The notes beneath the pieces are model-generated. The model had not been told where the DNA came from. It was given only the letters and a program-made list of their open reading frames with translations, and ran no database searches. Below, one piece after another: positions 45,700 to 56,680 of a stretch of 64,000 bases of DNA. The translations under genes and the position numbers were made by a program. How positions within the stretch are numbered: position 1 is the first letter of the stretch; each line of letters starts with the position of its first letter. Source of the stretch: Flammula alnicola (taxonomy: Eukaryota > Basidiomycota > Agaricomycetes > Agaricales > Strophariaceae); assembly GCA_015499995.1 (NCBI GenBank), contig JADNRV010000019.1, positions 248,001 to 312,000 of the forward strand. Direction: 5' to 3'.

Positions 45700-48252
45700 C
45701 TACTTCCCCGAACCAGCTCCCACCCGTTTCAGATACCTCACGATTGCTTGCTTCGCTAATATTGTGCTCTTGGGGTAACGTAATGAGAGCATCGAAAACG
45801 CTCTTTGGCGGGCGAACTTGACGAGCTCTGGTGAATTCTCCGATCGGTCCAAAAGATCTGGAAGGACATCCAGACCTACTGAATATGCTCTGTGTTGACG
45901 TCGTCGTTCCCAGGCTTCAGCGCCGTATGCGGGCGGATAGCGGATCATATTGGCGTTAACGAATATCCTTGGTGGGTCATCGCGGAATTGGTAGACCTTC
46001 CACCGTCGCAGCCTCCTTCCGTTGAGAGCGCCGTTTGTACCCCTCTTCTGGTGCCATCTCCAAGGCGCTCTCCGTCGGATTCCAAGGTCGTGCGTGCTAT
46101 ATCTTGCAGGGGATGCAGCAACGTGATGCCGGCATATATATTTCAGACACTGTTGGGCTCCGATGGCGTATTTATGGTCGTCGAATGTGAATAACCCTGC
46201 TCGGGAAGGATTCGTGATAAAGCCCCTCAGGAATGAGGTGTATAGTATATTTTCATCACTTCCGTAAATGCAATATCGAAGCCGGAGGTTGACGTCGTCG
46301 ATGTCAAGGGCGGCAGAATTTATATGGAGAAGACGCTCCACTTCTTCGATGTCCGAATAAGTACGTATGTTGACAGTTATCAGAGCAATGAGCGCGGTAA
46401 GCTGTAGGTCGGCATAATATTTTGGAATCACAGTCAAGATGAATTGTTCGAAGGAAGCCATCTGATGAGCATACAGCAGCTTTGTGTCTTCAAAATCCTA
46501 TAATAATTGGTTTTAGCATAAAGTGAATTGGCGTGCGATAGGGTGAACATATACCATTGAATTTATGGACAAGATAAACTGGAAGATAGCTGGGGGGAGA
46601 AATGGCAAGTGATGCACGACGTTCTTCTGAAGTGAAAAGATGGAAAAGTCCCAGATGTCCTGCCTGAGTTCGGGAGTGGGAAGCGCTCGGCGGTAGTGAT
46701 ATCCTGGATTGTATTGCGAATAAATGAGAGAAGTCCCGGTGATAGATTGACCTATTGCCGAAAATATCAGTCACACTCTAGATATTGGTATCTAAAGGCT
46801 TGATTACCGCGATAGATTGACTTGAGATGATAGAAACATTGACGTGCAAATATTGTATGCTTCAAGGGAGGATTAATAAAGAACTCCTGGGAGCGCAATG
46901 GATCGAGCAAGAAATCCTGAAGAGATGCATGCAAAATAGATATCGTGGATGCAGGAAACCGTCCCGTGGATTCGTGGCAACTGACTAGCGCGCTCAAGCC
47001 ATCCAAATGCAATAGGACATCTCCAGCATTTAGATTCAGAAATTCCTCTATCCCTTGACTGTCGTTTGTCGACCACCAGTCTCCCCGAAGAATGAGAAAA
47101 CTCAGGATCAGCAAGACAAGCTCAATATCATCCACAGATGATAAGATGTGCCGATACAGTATATCAAGCTCGGCGAAGGGCATGTCGGTGAGAGCAGGGC
47201 GTAATCCGAGGATAACTTCTAGGCGATCGGCGGGACGATGGCGAGGCGACTTCACATATTTCACGACGACAGAGGCATAGATAAAGTGTCCAGAAGATTT
47301 TTCGACAAGCGTCTTCATGGATCCGGGAGTAGGCCATGTTGAGGAAGGTACGCTTTCAGCCGATGGGAGTCCTTTATCTCATCGAAAGAGTCTTGGAGGA
47401 AGCGTCGAATATCCTGGTCGGGGAAAAGTTATCATTAAGCCCAAGCCTAGTATGCGATTGGGTGAATTTCCGTGAATTGATCGTGGAGGAGAGGTGCTGC
47501 TCGGGACGACTGGCGATAAAAAACAGCAATGGCAGCTGATGTTGTCCCATGGCATCGGAGATGACGTCCAGGATGTTACACTGGACATTAGTGTCGTGGC
47601 ATTCGTCAAGGCCGTCGATAATGACGAGACGCGGATGGGCGAGGTCAGAGAAGAAACCGGTGAGAGCTTGAAGCTCTTTTAGAGGTTCGATGATAAGAGA
47701 CCTCATTTGGGACTGGAGCGAACGCTCGAAAAGAAGAGGATCGTGTTCGATGGCGCTTTCAATTAGATCTCTAGCACCAGGGATATTCAGGCAGATCTGG
47801 TACGCAATAGTCGAAATGAGCTTCTGGCCGTCGTTTCGAGTGGGATCGGATCTGGAGAAAAAGGAGCTTGCGACGAGATGCTTTTCGGCGTGGGACCACT
47901 CAGCGATGGATTGTGCGATCGCAGACTTTCCTGCGCCTGCGCCGCCGTACATCCACATGATATATGCATTCCAGTCTTCCTGTCGAAAAATCCAGGCGAT
48001 TATTCTTTCTAGGACTGCGAGCCGTGTGTTTGGATGGCATTTGGGGGATCGAAGCGCTCCTTGGAATTGTGGAATGCACTGGGTGCGGCTGCCCTTTGAA
48101 GGCGTTCAAATGCTGAATGGATCATAAAATCGGTCAATAACATCTTGAAGGGTTGATAGATTGCTGCTCACCTGTAATCTGGCTCTTGGCCTCCATGCTG
48201 TTCACGGTGAATGTACCTCCTGACACAATAAACCACGGCTTCGAGCAAACAT
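45700..48252 (-). CDS. NACHT-domain NTPase, second NLR-like gene, frame-broken
   Basis: Same family as 39130-41113. N-terminal SGGTFTVNS and AFHNSKERFDPP, Walker A GGAGAGKSAIAQ (about 47945), FFSRSDPTRNDGQKLISTIA, Walker B LVIIDGLDECHD (about 47620), LLFFIASRPEQHL, then VEKSSGHFIYASVVV and LEVILGLRPAL. After an intron come HYRRALPTPELRQDIWDF and a long C-terminal exon 46461-45700 rich in helices, ending VRYLKRVGAGSGK. The intron before that exon contains the family's in-frame join DFEDTKLLYAHQMASF. Apparent one-base losses near 48040 (DPP to KCHP), 47420 (NFSP to DQDIR) and 47355 (KAY to PSSTWP) each lie in C/A runs. If these are errors the gene is intact, at about 730 aa. Confidence 0.8.
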
Positions 48253-48259
48253 TGAGATT

Positions 48260-49635
48260 TCGGGAGACCTTTAGGGATGTCGACCTATGGCGAGAATGAG
48301 TTGGGGTGCGAGACAATATGCACTGTACAGGTTGACGTTTGGTGTGGACCTGTAGAAAGGACTGTGAGAACTATCCGAAGGTGGACGGCCACGCACAGCC
48401 TCGCTTGCGACGATAACCGTGTTATAAAAAAGATTAATAGAGCGTACTGGCACAATGAGGTCAATTTACCTCATCTCGTATGTGAATAAATACGAGATTA
48501 ATACCTCTCATCCCGCAGATGGAGAGGAGGCTAGGGATATGGAGGAAGCCAAGACGAGACAAAGGATTCGTGCGACACGCAGGATCTCGGACTTTGAAAT
48601 CGAAAGTGGCAACCGGGACGGGACACTCATTATGTCTATGCCGAGTCCTTCCGCTGCCGTCTTGGACTCTCAACTCTCTCCGTCTATTTCGCCATCTCTC
48701 TAACTCTTTCCAAACTGCCAGGATGAATACCACCCGCGTTCAGCTAGTGTGGAGGAGAATATATTTCCTTCCAAATGGTCCTAATGTCTTATCATAACTA
48801 TAGATTGCTTCAATTCACATTCGAAATCGATTGAGGCCGATTGCGTTGTGTTTTTCGACCTTGACGGTCCTCCAAAATCTTTTCAAAGGGATGCAGAGCG
48901 AAGAACAATGTTGTACACGTTCCCATAGAGACGTGTGAGCAAGTGTAATCGAGTACAATACTTAGTAACACACGGTGAGTCCGTCATCAGACTCATCACT
49001 GATCTCATTATGTAGTATTTCTATCGTGTCTCACTGGACACGAGTAATGCGTTGTTAATTCGCGAGCAATATATCCTCTTCCTTCACCACAACCTCTTCC
49101 CTCGGATATCGATTATGTAAAGTACATCGGTGAAGGGGATATTCTGTAGATGAGGATGCATGCGAATTCGATCCTTGTTCGCCTCGGTGTTCGCCGCTTC
49201 AAAAAATCTGTGCAGGCCAGTCGAGGTGAACCCTGGGCAGCCGCAGTCACAATTTGACAGAGTGGTGGTTGTATCGGCGGGGAACCTAAATCCCGTGGCT
49301 GTTGTAGTAGGGTCGCAGAGCCATGCGAGTAGGGGTACCATGGTAGTCGAAGTATTGAGAATAAGGATGGTAGACAGTCGTTGTTCCACGCCTAATCTAA
49401 TCGTTGACGTCGTGGAATCACTGGAGGCATATAAGATGATGGTAAATGCGCCAACTCTCAAGTAAGTGCTGAGGTTCACAACATAAACATTTTGGATCGA
49501 GAATAAAAAGAGAGAGGGTCTATGTAAAGTCGATACCCCTCTTTTCTCCATTCAATGTGGTGTAGATTGGTAGATCCTGGAATTATACGTATGTAAGTTG
49601 TCGGGAAAGTAAAAAGCTTACACAGGAAAATGTCA
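48260..49635. other. Spacer with one uncertain ORF
   Basis: A 155-codon minus-strand ORF at 49084-49551 contains PLLAWLCDPTTTATGFRFPA and TGLHRFFEAANTEAN, which resemble segments of the remnant at 44.8-45.1 kb (ALLTWLASSATPAAATSRG and ARRRFMAAKN). No family recognised; otherwise empty. Confidence 0.3.
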
Positions 49636-49641
49636 CTCACA

Positions 49642-50870
49642 TTATGGTTCATGGCCGTCGACATTCTTCTGTCTTCTCCTTGCCGCAATGGCCTTCTGAA
49701 AGGATTCAAATGCGGTTTTATCTGCTGCAGGGTCGTGAGGCGGTCCGTCGAAGGAATGGATGAATCCCGACCCCAGCGTCGTAACGTATCCTTCATATTC
49801 AGAAGTGCCATCCTGCTGTCCGCCAAGCACCTTTCTTGACCGTAAACCTGGAAAAGGCTCAAACACGAATGTTTCCAGCTCCTCCAACCGTTCCTCGAAC
49901 ATAGCCCAGACATCTGCCCACGACCCTGGGTTCGCGTTTCCCTGTTCAATATTGATGCAGCACGTCGACAAATCGAGGTGCACCAAGCTCTTAGCATGTC
50001 GGGAAATGAAGAGTTCCAAGCCAAAATGGGGTGCCGGTACAGAGAAACGATGGTTAAAAAACACGAACCCGCCAATGCGAAGAGAGGTCAAATTGGGGAA
50101 AGTGATGGACTCCCATTGAGAGTTTGAAACGATAAGTCCGTACGTCAATTTATCACTGATCAGTGCAAGTGACTGGAGATTTACCGGGGCCGAGAGGAAG
50201 GTGGGAAGGTAACGCCAGAGAAATGCCGAGTAAGTATGAAAAGTGGTTTTGGTTGCTGGTTGCCAATGTGAAAAGAGACTTGTAAGAGGCGAATAAACGC
50301 CAGAAATCGTCCGATAGCAGGCTCTCGTTCGGAATGCAAGGAGACCATGGATTTGGAGCTCCCGTATGCTCAGCTTGTCGGCGCCAGGCTTGCAAGTTGC
50401 TTGAAAATCGCGATTTGGAGCCGCCGAGCGGGCAAAATCTCTTCGCATTGTGCCGACGATAAATATAGCCCAATGTCTTCAATTGGAGAACACAGTGATA
50501 TGGGAAAATATAGCTGCGGAATCCTCGACAGTATCGACTACAAAATGGATCATTATGACTGAACGTACGTATTGCAATGCACTCACCGCCTTCATTTCCG
50601 TCAATGTCATTGTTCTCTCCACGAAAATTGATCCCCTGGACATAGTGCGTGATATCTGGCGCCTTGACGAGGGCGGTAAATGCGGCACAGCTTCCATTCT
50701 CGCGATTTTCGGCTGATTGCGGCTTGGTATCGCATACCCCACGTCCGGCCTTCGATCCTCTATATGTTCTTGCCTCACTGCCGTGGTGGCAGGCCGGTGC
50801 CGTTCCTGAACTTTCCAGCGTTGTGCTTCTGGCGGTTTGGTTTCATTTCTGGTTTTACTGCTAAGCAATG
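49642..50870 (-). pseudogene. Decayed F-box-like gene, sister of the 53-kb gene
   Basis: A 268-codon open exon (50448-49642) is clearly homologous to the C-terminal two thirds of the gene at 52953-54157: SIRELQIHGLL, then LTSLRIGGFVFFNH, ANPGSWADVWAMFEERLEEL and AFESFQKAIAARR all match. Upstream, ENGSCAAFTALVKAP, GNEGG plus an intron, and VDTVEDSAAIFSHITVFSN are present, but three frame changes lie between 50500 and 50400 and the F-box itself (around 50800) is degenerate. The spread of damage makes real decay likelier than consensus error here. Confidence 0.75.
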
Positions 50871-51398
50871 ACACTTTCTGGAAATTCTATTTTCGAGGTT
50901 CAATTCGAGAAAGCTATCATAAAATTCCAGCATGAGGCGGGGAAAGTGCGTTGCAAACCCCATCAATGCTACGAGTATGTGTCTACTAACTACGGCGTCT
51001 AGCCATCATTATAACTGAGCTGTAGATGTTGTAAGTGAGCGATACTACTCGGCTCCTCCAGCTTTCAGGCACCCACGCGCTTCCATGATTAACTCCTCTA
51101 CGCCATGAACAATATCTCCAAGAAGTAATTGGAAGCGAGAGCCAGTACTCTTCATACAAACGACATAATTTGTAAGATTGACTTCGCCCATAAATCCAGA
51201 GTAGTCACGAATCGGTATTGAGAGATAGGCGTCTACGTTAGACAAGCTTTCAATTTTCAATATTCAATCCTCACTCGCGAAACGATCCTCGCCTGAAAAT
51301 TTTCAAGTACAAACAACACTACCCCTCCCAGGCTCCCACTCATTCCAGCAACAAAAATCTCCCTGTACTTCGTTTCCAACCAACCCAATTTAGAGGAT

Positions 51399-51916
51399 TC
51401 AAGCGCAGGTAACGGACTGGACGAGCCAGTTCGCGACAATCCCTTCCTTTGTCTCTCCGACCCACGAGGTAAGAATAGCGGCGGTCTCAGAGGCGGTCTT
51501 TCCATCTGCCGAAAGCACGTCGTTGACGAGGAAGGAACCATCGGCGTTCTCTGCGAGGATAGTCGAGCCCACCTACATAAAGCAACGGATTAAAAAATTG
51601 CACGGGTGCTGATATTTGGTAGAAATGATGAAGACTCACGTTGAAGATCGAACCTCCAGTATCAATGGCCAAAGAGCGTCCGAGAACTGTAAGGAGAGGA
51701 GAGTAGTTAGGCATTGGAAGTGATGGAGGCAAAAATGCCAGCCAGCGTACCAAAGTTGAACTCGGACACGAGGTTGGTGGAGCTCGGGTCAACAGGGACA
51801 CTGGGCGCAAGGCCAAAGTTGCAAGACACAGAATCAGCCTGGCGCTTGGAAGGCATTGCTGAGGCGCTGGTGGCAGCAACGACGGCGATGAGAACTTTAG
51901 AGAAGTTGAAGAACAT
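51399..51916 (-). CDS. Small secreted protein
   Basis: ATG at 51916. Signal peptide MFFNFSKVLIAVVAATSASA, then PSKRQADSVSCNFGLAPSVP. Exons 51916-51751, 51686-51640 and 51572-51399 splice in frame to 128 aa. The mature part contains GRSLAIDTGGSIFN and TAAILTSWVGETKEGIVANW and ends QSVTCA. Two mature cysteines near the ends could pair. It belongs to a small secreted family I have seen in Agaricomycetes but cannot name. Extracellular by prediction. Confidence 0.8.
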
Positions 51917-51919
51917 TTT

Positions 51920-52950
51920 TATGAGGCTTTGAATGATGCGCAAGTGGATGAGATGCGTTTCTGTAGAAAACATAGCGAGACCAGGTGACCTTTTATATGT
52001 CTGTCTGCTTTGATGAATTACGGTGTAATGGTTTCGAGAACACACAGTGTAATGGTTTCGAGAACACACAAAAATAGATTTAGCGATGGTTACCACCCTT
52101 TCCAAACGGCAAGCCAAGCCCCTCCTTCCCACAAAAGAAGCGTCTCGCCTGTCATCTCCTTCAAGACGAACGTTGGCGAGCTCGGAACCGACTAGCCGTC
52201 GGGATTCACAAGTGTGAATGATGTTGTTCATGCTATAAAGGATACTTACGTACACGATGAGAACCATCTTCGAGTTGGCCTGCCTTTCCAACACTGAAGA
52301 AATGACTCATGCATGTCCTTGTCATCCAACGGTTTTGGTGATATCGGGAACAAATCGCCGGGAATCACGTATATTCATTGTCTGAATACTGTGAAAGGGC
52401 ATTGCAATTGGTAGACTCGGGGTGTACGGTCGACTGAAACAAACTAAGTATTAGGACTTTCTGATTATCTTCGGATCTTTTTATATACAATCGTTCACAG
52501 GATCAGTGGGGAAATGCATGACTTGTAAGCATCGAGGCGAGTCATTCTTCTTGACTCTGATGGTGTTCGGACTCACCAATTGTGAGTAGAAGTCAGTTCA
52601 ACATCGCTTCAGTTAATAGATGCTCGTATATTGGGCGTTCAATAAAGGATCTACATGTGCATAATTGATACCCCATGACCTCCGTTCACTGTGCATAAAT
52701 CCTGCAATGATACGTTGATGCGAAGATACCAGTATAGATATTCATGCGTACTGTCCATAGTACGTTCTCAAAGCTTGTTAAATCACAAATATTGACTGTT
52801 TGCATTATCGTCTGGAGAGCATCTATGCAAACTTGATACCCCTCCGTTCTTCGGTATCTGAAGTGTAAATCCTGAAATGATATATTGACTCCAAGACATC
52901 AAGATTATACGAGTCATCACTTACTCTATGGTTCATCACCGTCGACATTA
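51920..52950. other. 1-kb spacer
   Basis: Includes a direct repeat at 52020-52068 (GTAATGGTTTCGAGAACACAC twice in succession). No gene supported. Confidence 0.45.
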
Positions 52951-52952
52951 TT

Positions 52953-54157
52953 CTAGCTTTTTCTCGCCGCAATAACATTTTGGAACGATTCAAATGCCAA
53001 CCTATCCACTTCGAAATCTTGAGGAGGTTCGTCGAAGAAATTAATGTATCCCGACTCGATCAGCAGCGTAACATATCCTACATATCCAGGATCATCGTCA
53101 TCTTGCTGCTCTTCTGACCGTAGACCTGGCAAAGGATCAAACACGAATGTCGTCAAGTTCACCAACTGCCCCTCGAAACGAGTCCAAATATTGGCCCATG
53201 ACCGCGGGTTGGCGTCTTCATTTTCGATCGCGACACAGCATCCCGACAAATCGAGGTGTCTTAAGCTTTGCGCGTGTCGGACGATGAAATACTCCAAACC
53301 CGTATCGGAGCCCAGGCCATAGAAAGGCCAGTTGACAAAAACGAATGAGGCGAGACGAAGCGAGGTCAGCCTCGGGAGAGTGATGGCGTCCCATTGGGGA
53401 AAATTGGGTCCATTAGTCTCGACGTCGCTAAGCAGTGTCAATGACTCGAGGTCTACGGAGGAAGAGAGGAAGTTGGGAAGGTATTCCTCCAGAAAACTTG
53501 TGTAGTCCTCGTCGCAGTATCCGTTGTCGCCTTGGTCTAGCGATGTCAACGCAATAACTAGAGTTGTGATGGGACGAAGGAACGCCCGAAATCCGTCCAA
53601 TTGCATGTTCTCGTTCGGGTATGTGAGGAGCCCACGGATCTCGAGCTCGCGGATGGTCAGTTTTTTGGCATCCAAATTTGCCCATTCCTTGAAAATCGCA
53701 GTGTGGAGACGGCGCGTGGGCGAAATCTCGCCGTACAGCTCGTATACGCCTTCCTCGTATTCTTGCGGGAAATACAAGCGCAATGTCTTCAGATTGGGAA
53801 ACAAGGCGAGATGGGAGAACATAGAGGCGGATTCCTCGACGGTGTCAACTGTCAATCTGCTCAGCACATAAACGAACATGTGTAAATTGGAACGCACTTA
53901 CCGCCCTCGTTTTTGTCAATTTCATTGCTCTCTGCACGGAAGTTGATCGCCTTGATGTGTTGCATGAGATGAGGCGCCTTGACGAGCGCCGTAAACGCAG
54001 CATGGCTGCCATTCTCGCGCGACAGGTTCAACACTTGAAAAACGCGATGCGTCATCAGGCTCTCGAATTCCTTGGAGACCGCCCGACACGCTAACAGGTC
54101 TTTCTTATCCGCAAGTTCGTCGAATATCGCAGTCCTAAGTTCCAGAGGGATGGCCAT
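52953..54157 (-). CDS. F-box-like / leucine-rich protein
   Basis: ATG at 54157: MAIPLELRTAIFDELADKKD, then LLACRAVSKEFESLMTHRVF, a good F-box-like start. Exons 54157-53902 and 53848-52953 with a 53-nt intron give 383 aa, no frame break. The C-terminal part has leucine-rich segments (ITLPRLTSLRLASFVFVNW; LRHLDLSGCCVAIENEDANP) and ends FQNVIAARKS. Sister of the decayed gene at 49.6-50.9 kb, same strand, so probably a tandem pair of which one copy is dying. Confidence 0.85.
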
Positions 54158-54164
54158 GGCGAAG

Positions 54165-54710
54165 TCTACGGTAGTTTACGGTTGATCTTCGGTGCGATTT
54201 GCTGATGGTGGTTGCAGACAAAAAAGAGTGAGGCGGTCATGTACTCCCGTCCCTAGCACTTGACATATCCAATTTGACTCAGCTTTGCATTGTTTTGTTC
54301 TCTTTTTGTATGATTCGTTCAACATGCCATTCGACAATCAACTTTTAGCACCGTAAGGAGGTATGCACATATGGCTGGGCAGTGGGTAAATCCCCGAAGC
54401 TCACACCGTACCCGACGTCGGTAAGCGACCGGATCTCCCGGACGTGTGGCTAGACGGTTTTGCCGCACAAGTCCAAATATGGCGGTCCGCTGCGACCGCC
54501 TCTTCCACAGCAACATATAAGTTGAACGTTCTGAACACTCAAGTTGTGCTCAAGGGGCCGTTCGTGCCCCGCACTGCAAGCCATGATTTGACTACTCTGA
54601 TTGCCACGCCGAAACATAAACCCAGGCCCTTAAGTTGGCGAACCGTAATCATATGGATATTGTTTAAACAATCTGGCGATTGATTACCAAGTACCGTTAC
54701 GATAATTGTA
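54165..54710. other. Intergenic, no gene seen
   Basis: Promoter side of the F-box-like gene; no other signal. Confidence 0.4.
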
Positions 54711-54714
54711 GTTC

Positions 54715-54910
54715 AACTATGTAGTGAGATTTCCTCGGCTAGATTAGATTAGAATCATTAGATAGGATCAGAGGCTGTGCATGTCCATAGTCTATGGCTG
54801 CCAGCGGACTCGTGGTTGATCTTGCCTGCGACGCTATGCCGCACGGCGTGCTCGACGCATATCCGGGCCCTCGCTTCCTAGATCAGGGAAGATTGGACTG
54901 CTCGATCGGC
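54715..54910 (+). mobile_element. Short dispersed repeat, copy 3, merging into a SET-like ORF
   Basis: Begins TGTAGTGAG, then CCTCGGCTAGATTAGATTAG, GGCTGTGCATGTCC, and ends at AGATTGGACTGCTC. From about 54830 the repeat and the open frame of the next feature are the same sequence (ACDAMPHGVLDAYPGPRF; copy 1 reads ACDATLHRLLDAYPSL). Confidence 0.6.
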
Positions 54911-55290
54911 TCCCCTGCCTCACCTGAACCCAACAATAAAGGTCACAGCCCACCGCCTCCCGTGCAGCAGCCGATGTCTCGAGCGAGGCTATCGATTGCA
55001 CGTGCGGCTTGTCCATATGCACCGCGGGATGTAGTGTTGGATTCGCGCATCGTACGGAACTACGGCCGATTCGTGCGGAATGGGCGCTTGCCCAACACCG
55101 TTCTGCGCCCAGTCCTGTGTGGGCGGCCAGGAGAGGAGGAAACGACACTGGGGTGTGGTTTTTTCGCTATCTGCGATTGGGAAGCTGGAGAGGAGATCGT
55201 GCCTGGCTGCCAGCGGGACGATGGGAACCGCGACGCATAGTCTGCTTGCGTTGTCGAAGACGCCGCATGTTTCCGTGAGTTTCTCTCTGT
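54794..55290 (+). pseudogene. SET-domain protein remnant (Set3/Set4-like)
   Basis: The open frame 54794-55240 holds RLSIARAACPYAPRDVVLDS, IVRNYGRFVRNGRLPNTVLR and ETTLGCGFFAICDWEAGEEI, followed by a (Q/E)RDDGN segment. This matches the second half of the divergent SET domain in fungal Set3/UpSET proteins. The N-terminal half of SET, the PHD finger and a start are absent upstream. Downstream, Pro/Ser-rich frames (55.3-56.6 kb) may be the tail, but I could not assemble it. A truncated gene copy or fragment; catalytic activity is unlikely (the Set3 class is inactive anyway). Confidence 0.6.
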
Positions 55291-55299
55291 CTTTTTGTG

Positions 55300-56620
55300 T
55301 GTTTCTTTCATTGGTTTACTGACATACTAGCGTGTCGCATTTTCCGAAATCGCCGTTTTCGTTTCCTACGCCGGATCTGCCCCACTCGCACTCAAATTTA
55401 CTTCTTCATTTCACACTTAAACTCAAACCACCACTGCGTCCACGAAGTCCAAACCTCCGCAACCATATTTCACATGATTGGAGGTGTGTTTCTTTTCTTT
55501 TTTCGCTTTCTTTCTTTCTCTGATGAATTCGGCAATTTCGTTAACGGTAATTTATTTTTCAATTTACCAGGCTACCCCGCAAACATCAACCTCAAAACGG
55601 ACATGACACCTAAGACGAGAAAAATATGCCGCCAAATATGCGCACGAAGTGGATTCGCAGCACGCTAGAAGCGATTAAGGAGTCGGTCATCAGTCCATTG
55701 GGTATCAGGCCTCAGTTTTGATTTTGAGACTGACGATAAGGCCGTTGATCATCGTACGTTTCTCACTATCTGTCTTTCAAAAGAAAGAATCTGATTCAAT
55801 TGGTTGCATTCGCAGATGACACTTTACACCAAAATCGAGCGTCGTCGATATTGATGCCTCCTCCTTCATACGCTCAAGTTCGAGTTAAACCTCAGCCGAA
55901 ACCTCCAGTGCAACTCTCCCCAACATCGACGTCCGCCTCGCCACACACCTTTTTCCTCGCTCCTCATACCAACGTCCACTCACGTCGACTCCTACCGTAC
56001 CTCACTTACAAGCCCTACATCTACACCTATAGCCACAGCCGGCGAGCGCCATGTCACCGCTCGTGTCGTTCGCCAACCTCTCTCTGCTCTTCCATCATCA
56101 TCTGAACCTCAATCCCCATTTGAACCTGCGCAAACTGCCTCAATGTGATGCGAGCAACACTGCGTATCCATTTCCACCTACGTACTGGCAGACGAAGACG
56201 CCGCTGCCGGAAGACACGTGCCCCCCTCTTTGCAGGGTGGAGAAGTTGGATGGCGTTCCGTCGTCCACGGGTTTAGCCTTAGAGTCGATTTTGATGTCGA
56301 TATTGCAGCCCGATGCTCTTCAGGGATGGAGAGTGGGATGGCATGCGTCGACCTTTGTGTTGACTTTGAACGAGAGAGACGGAGGAGATTGCGAAGGAAG
56401 CTACCTCTCATGAGGTGCTCGGGCCTCCGAAGAATGCGTTCAGGCCAACCCAATTCAGATCGACCTCGATCGCTTCGCCTGCTCCGAGAAGAGATGTGGA
56501 TGGATGTGCAGGACAGGCGGAATCACCGCCGATGAGTGGTCCTCTCGTGGGTGGTGCGATCGACGCTCATGATCAGCGCTCAGGCTCTGAACTGTACCTC
56601 CAACGTGATCCTGCAGTAAG
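55300..56620 (+). other. Low-complexity Pro/Ser-rich frames, possible tail of the SET-like gene
   Basis: Several overlapping open frames (55800-56105, 56051-56413, 56218-56535) with Pro/Ser/Arg-rich content such as RVKPQPKPPVQLSPTSTSAS. Intron-like GTGAGT/CTAG signals flank the first (about 55277-55329). No consistent model. Confidence 0.35.
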
Positions 56621-56680
56621 ATGAATGATATGCTATCGACATGAACCTGTGTTAATCTACGTTTATATTGTAATATCTAA

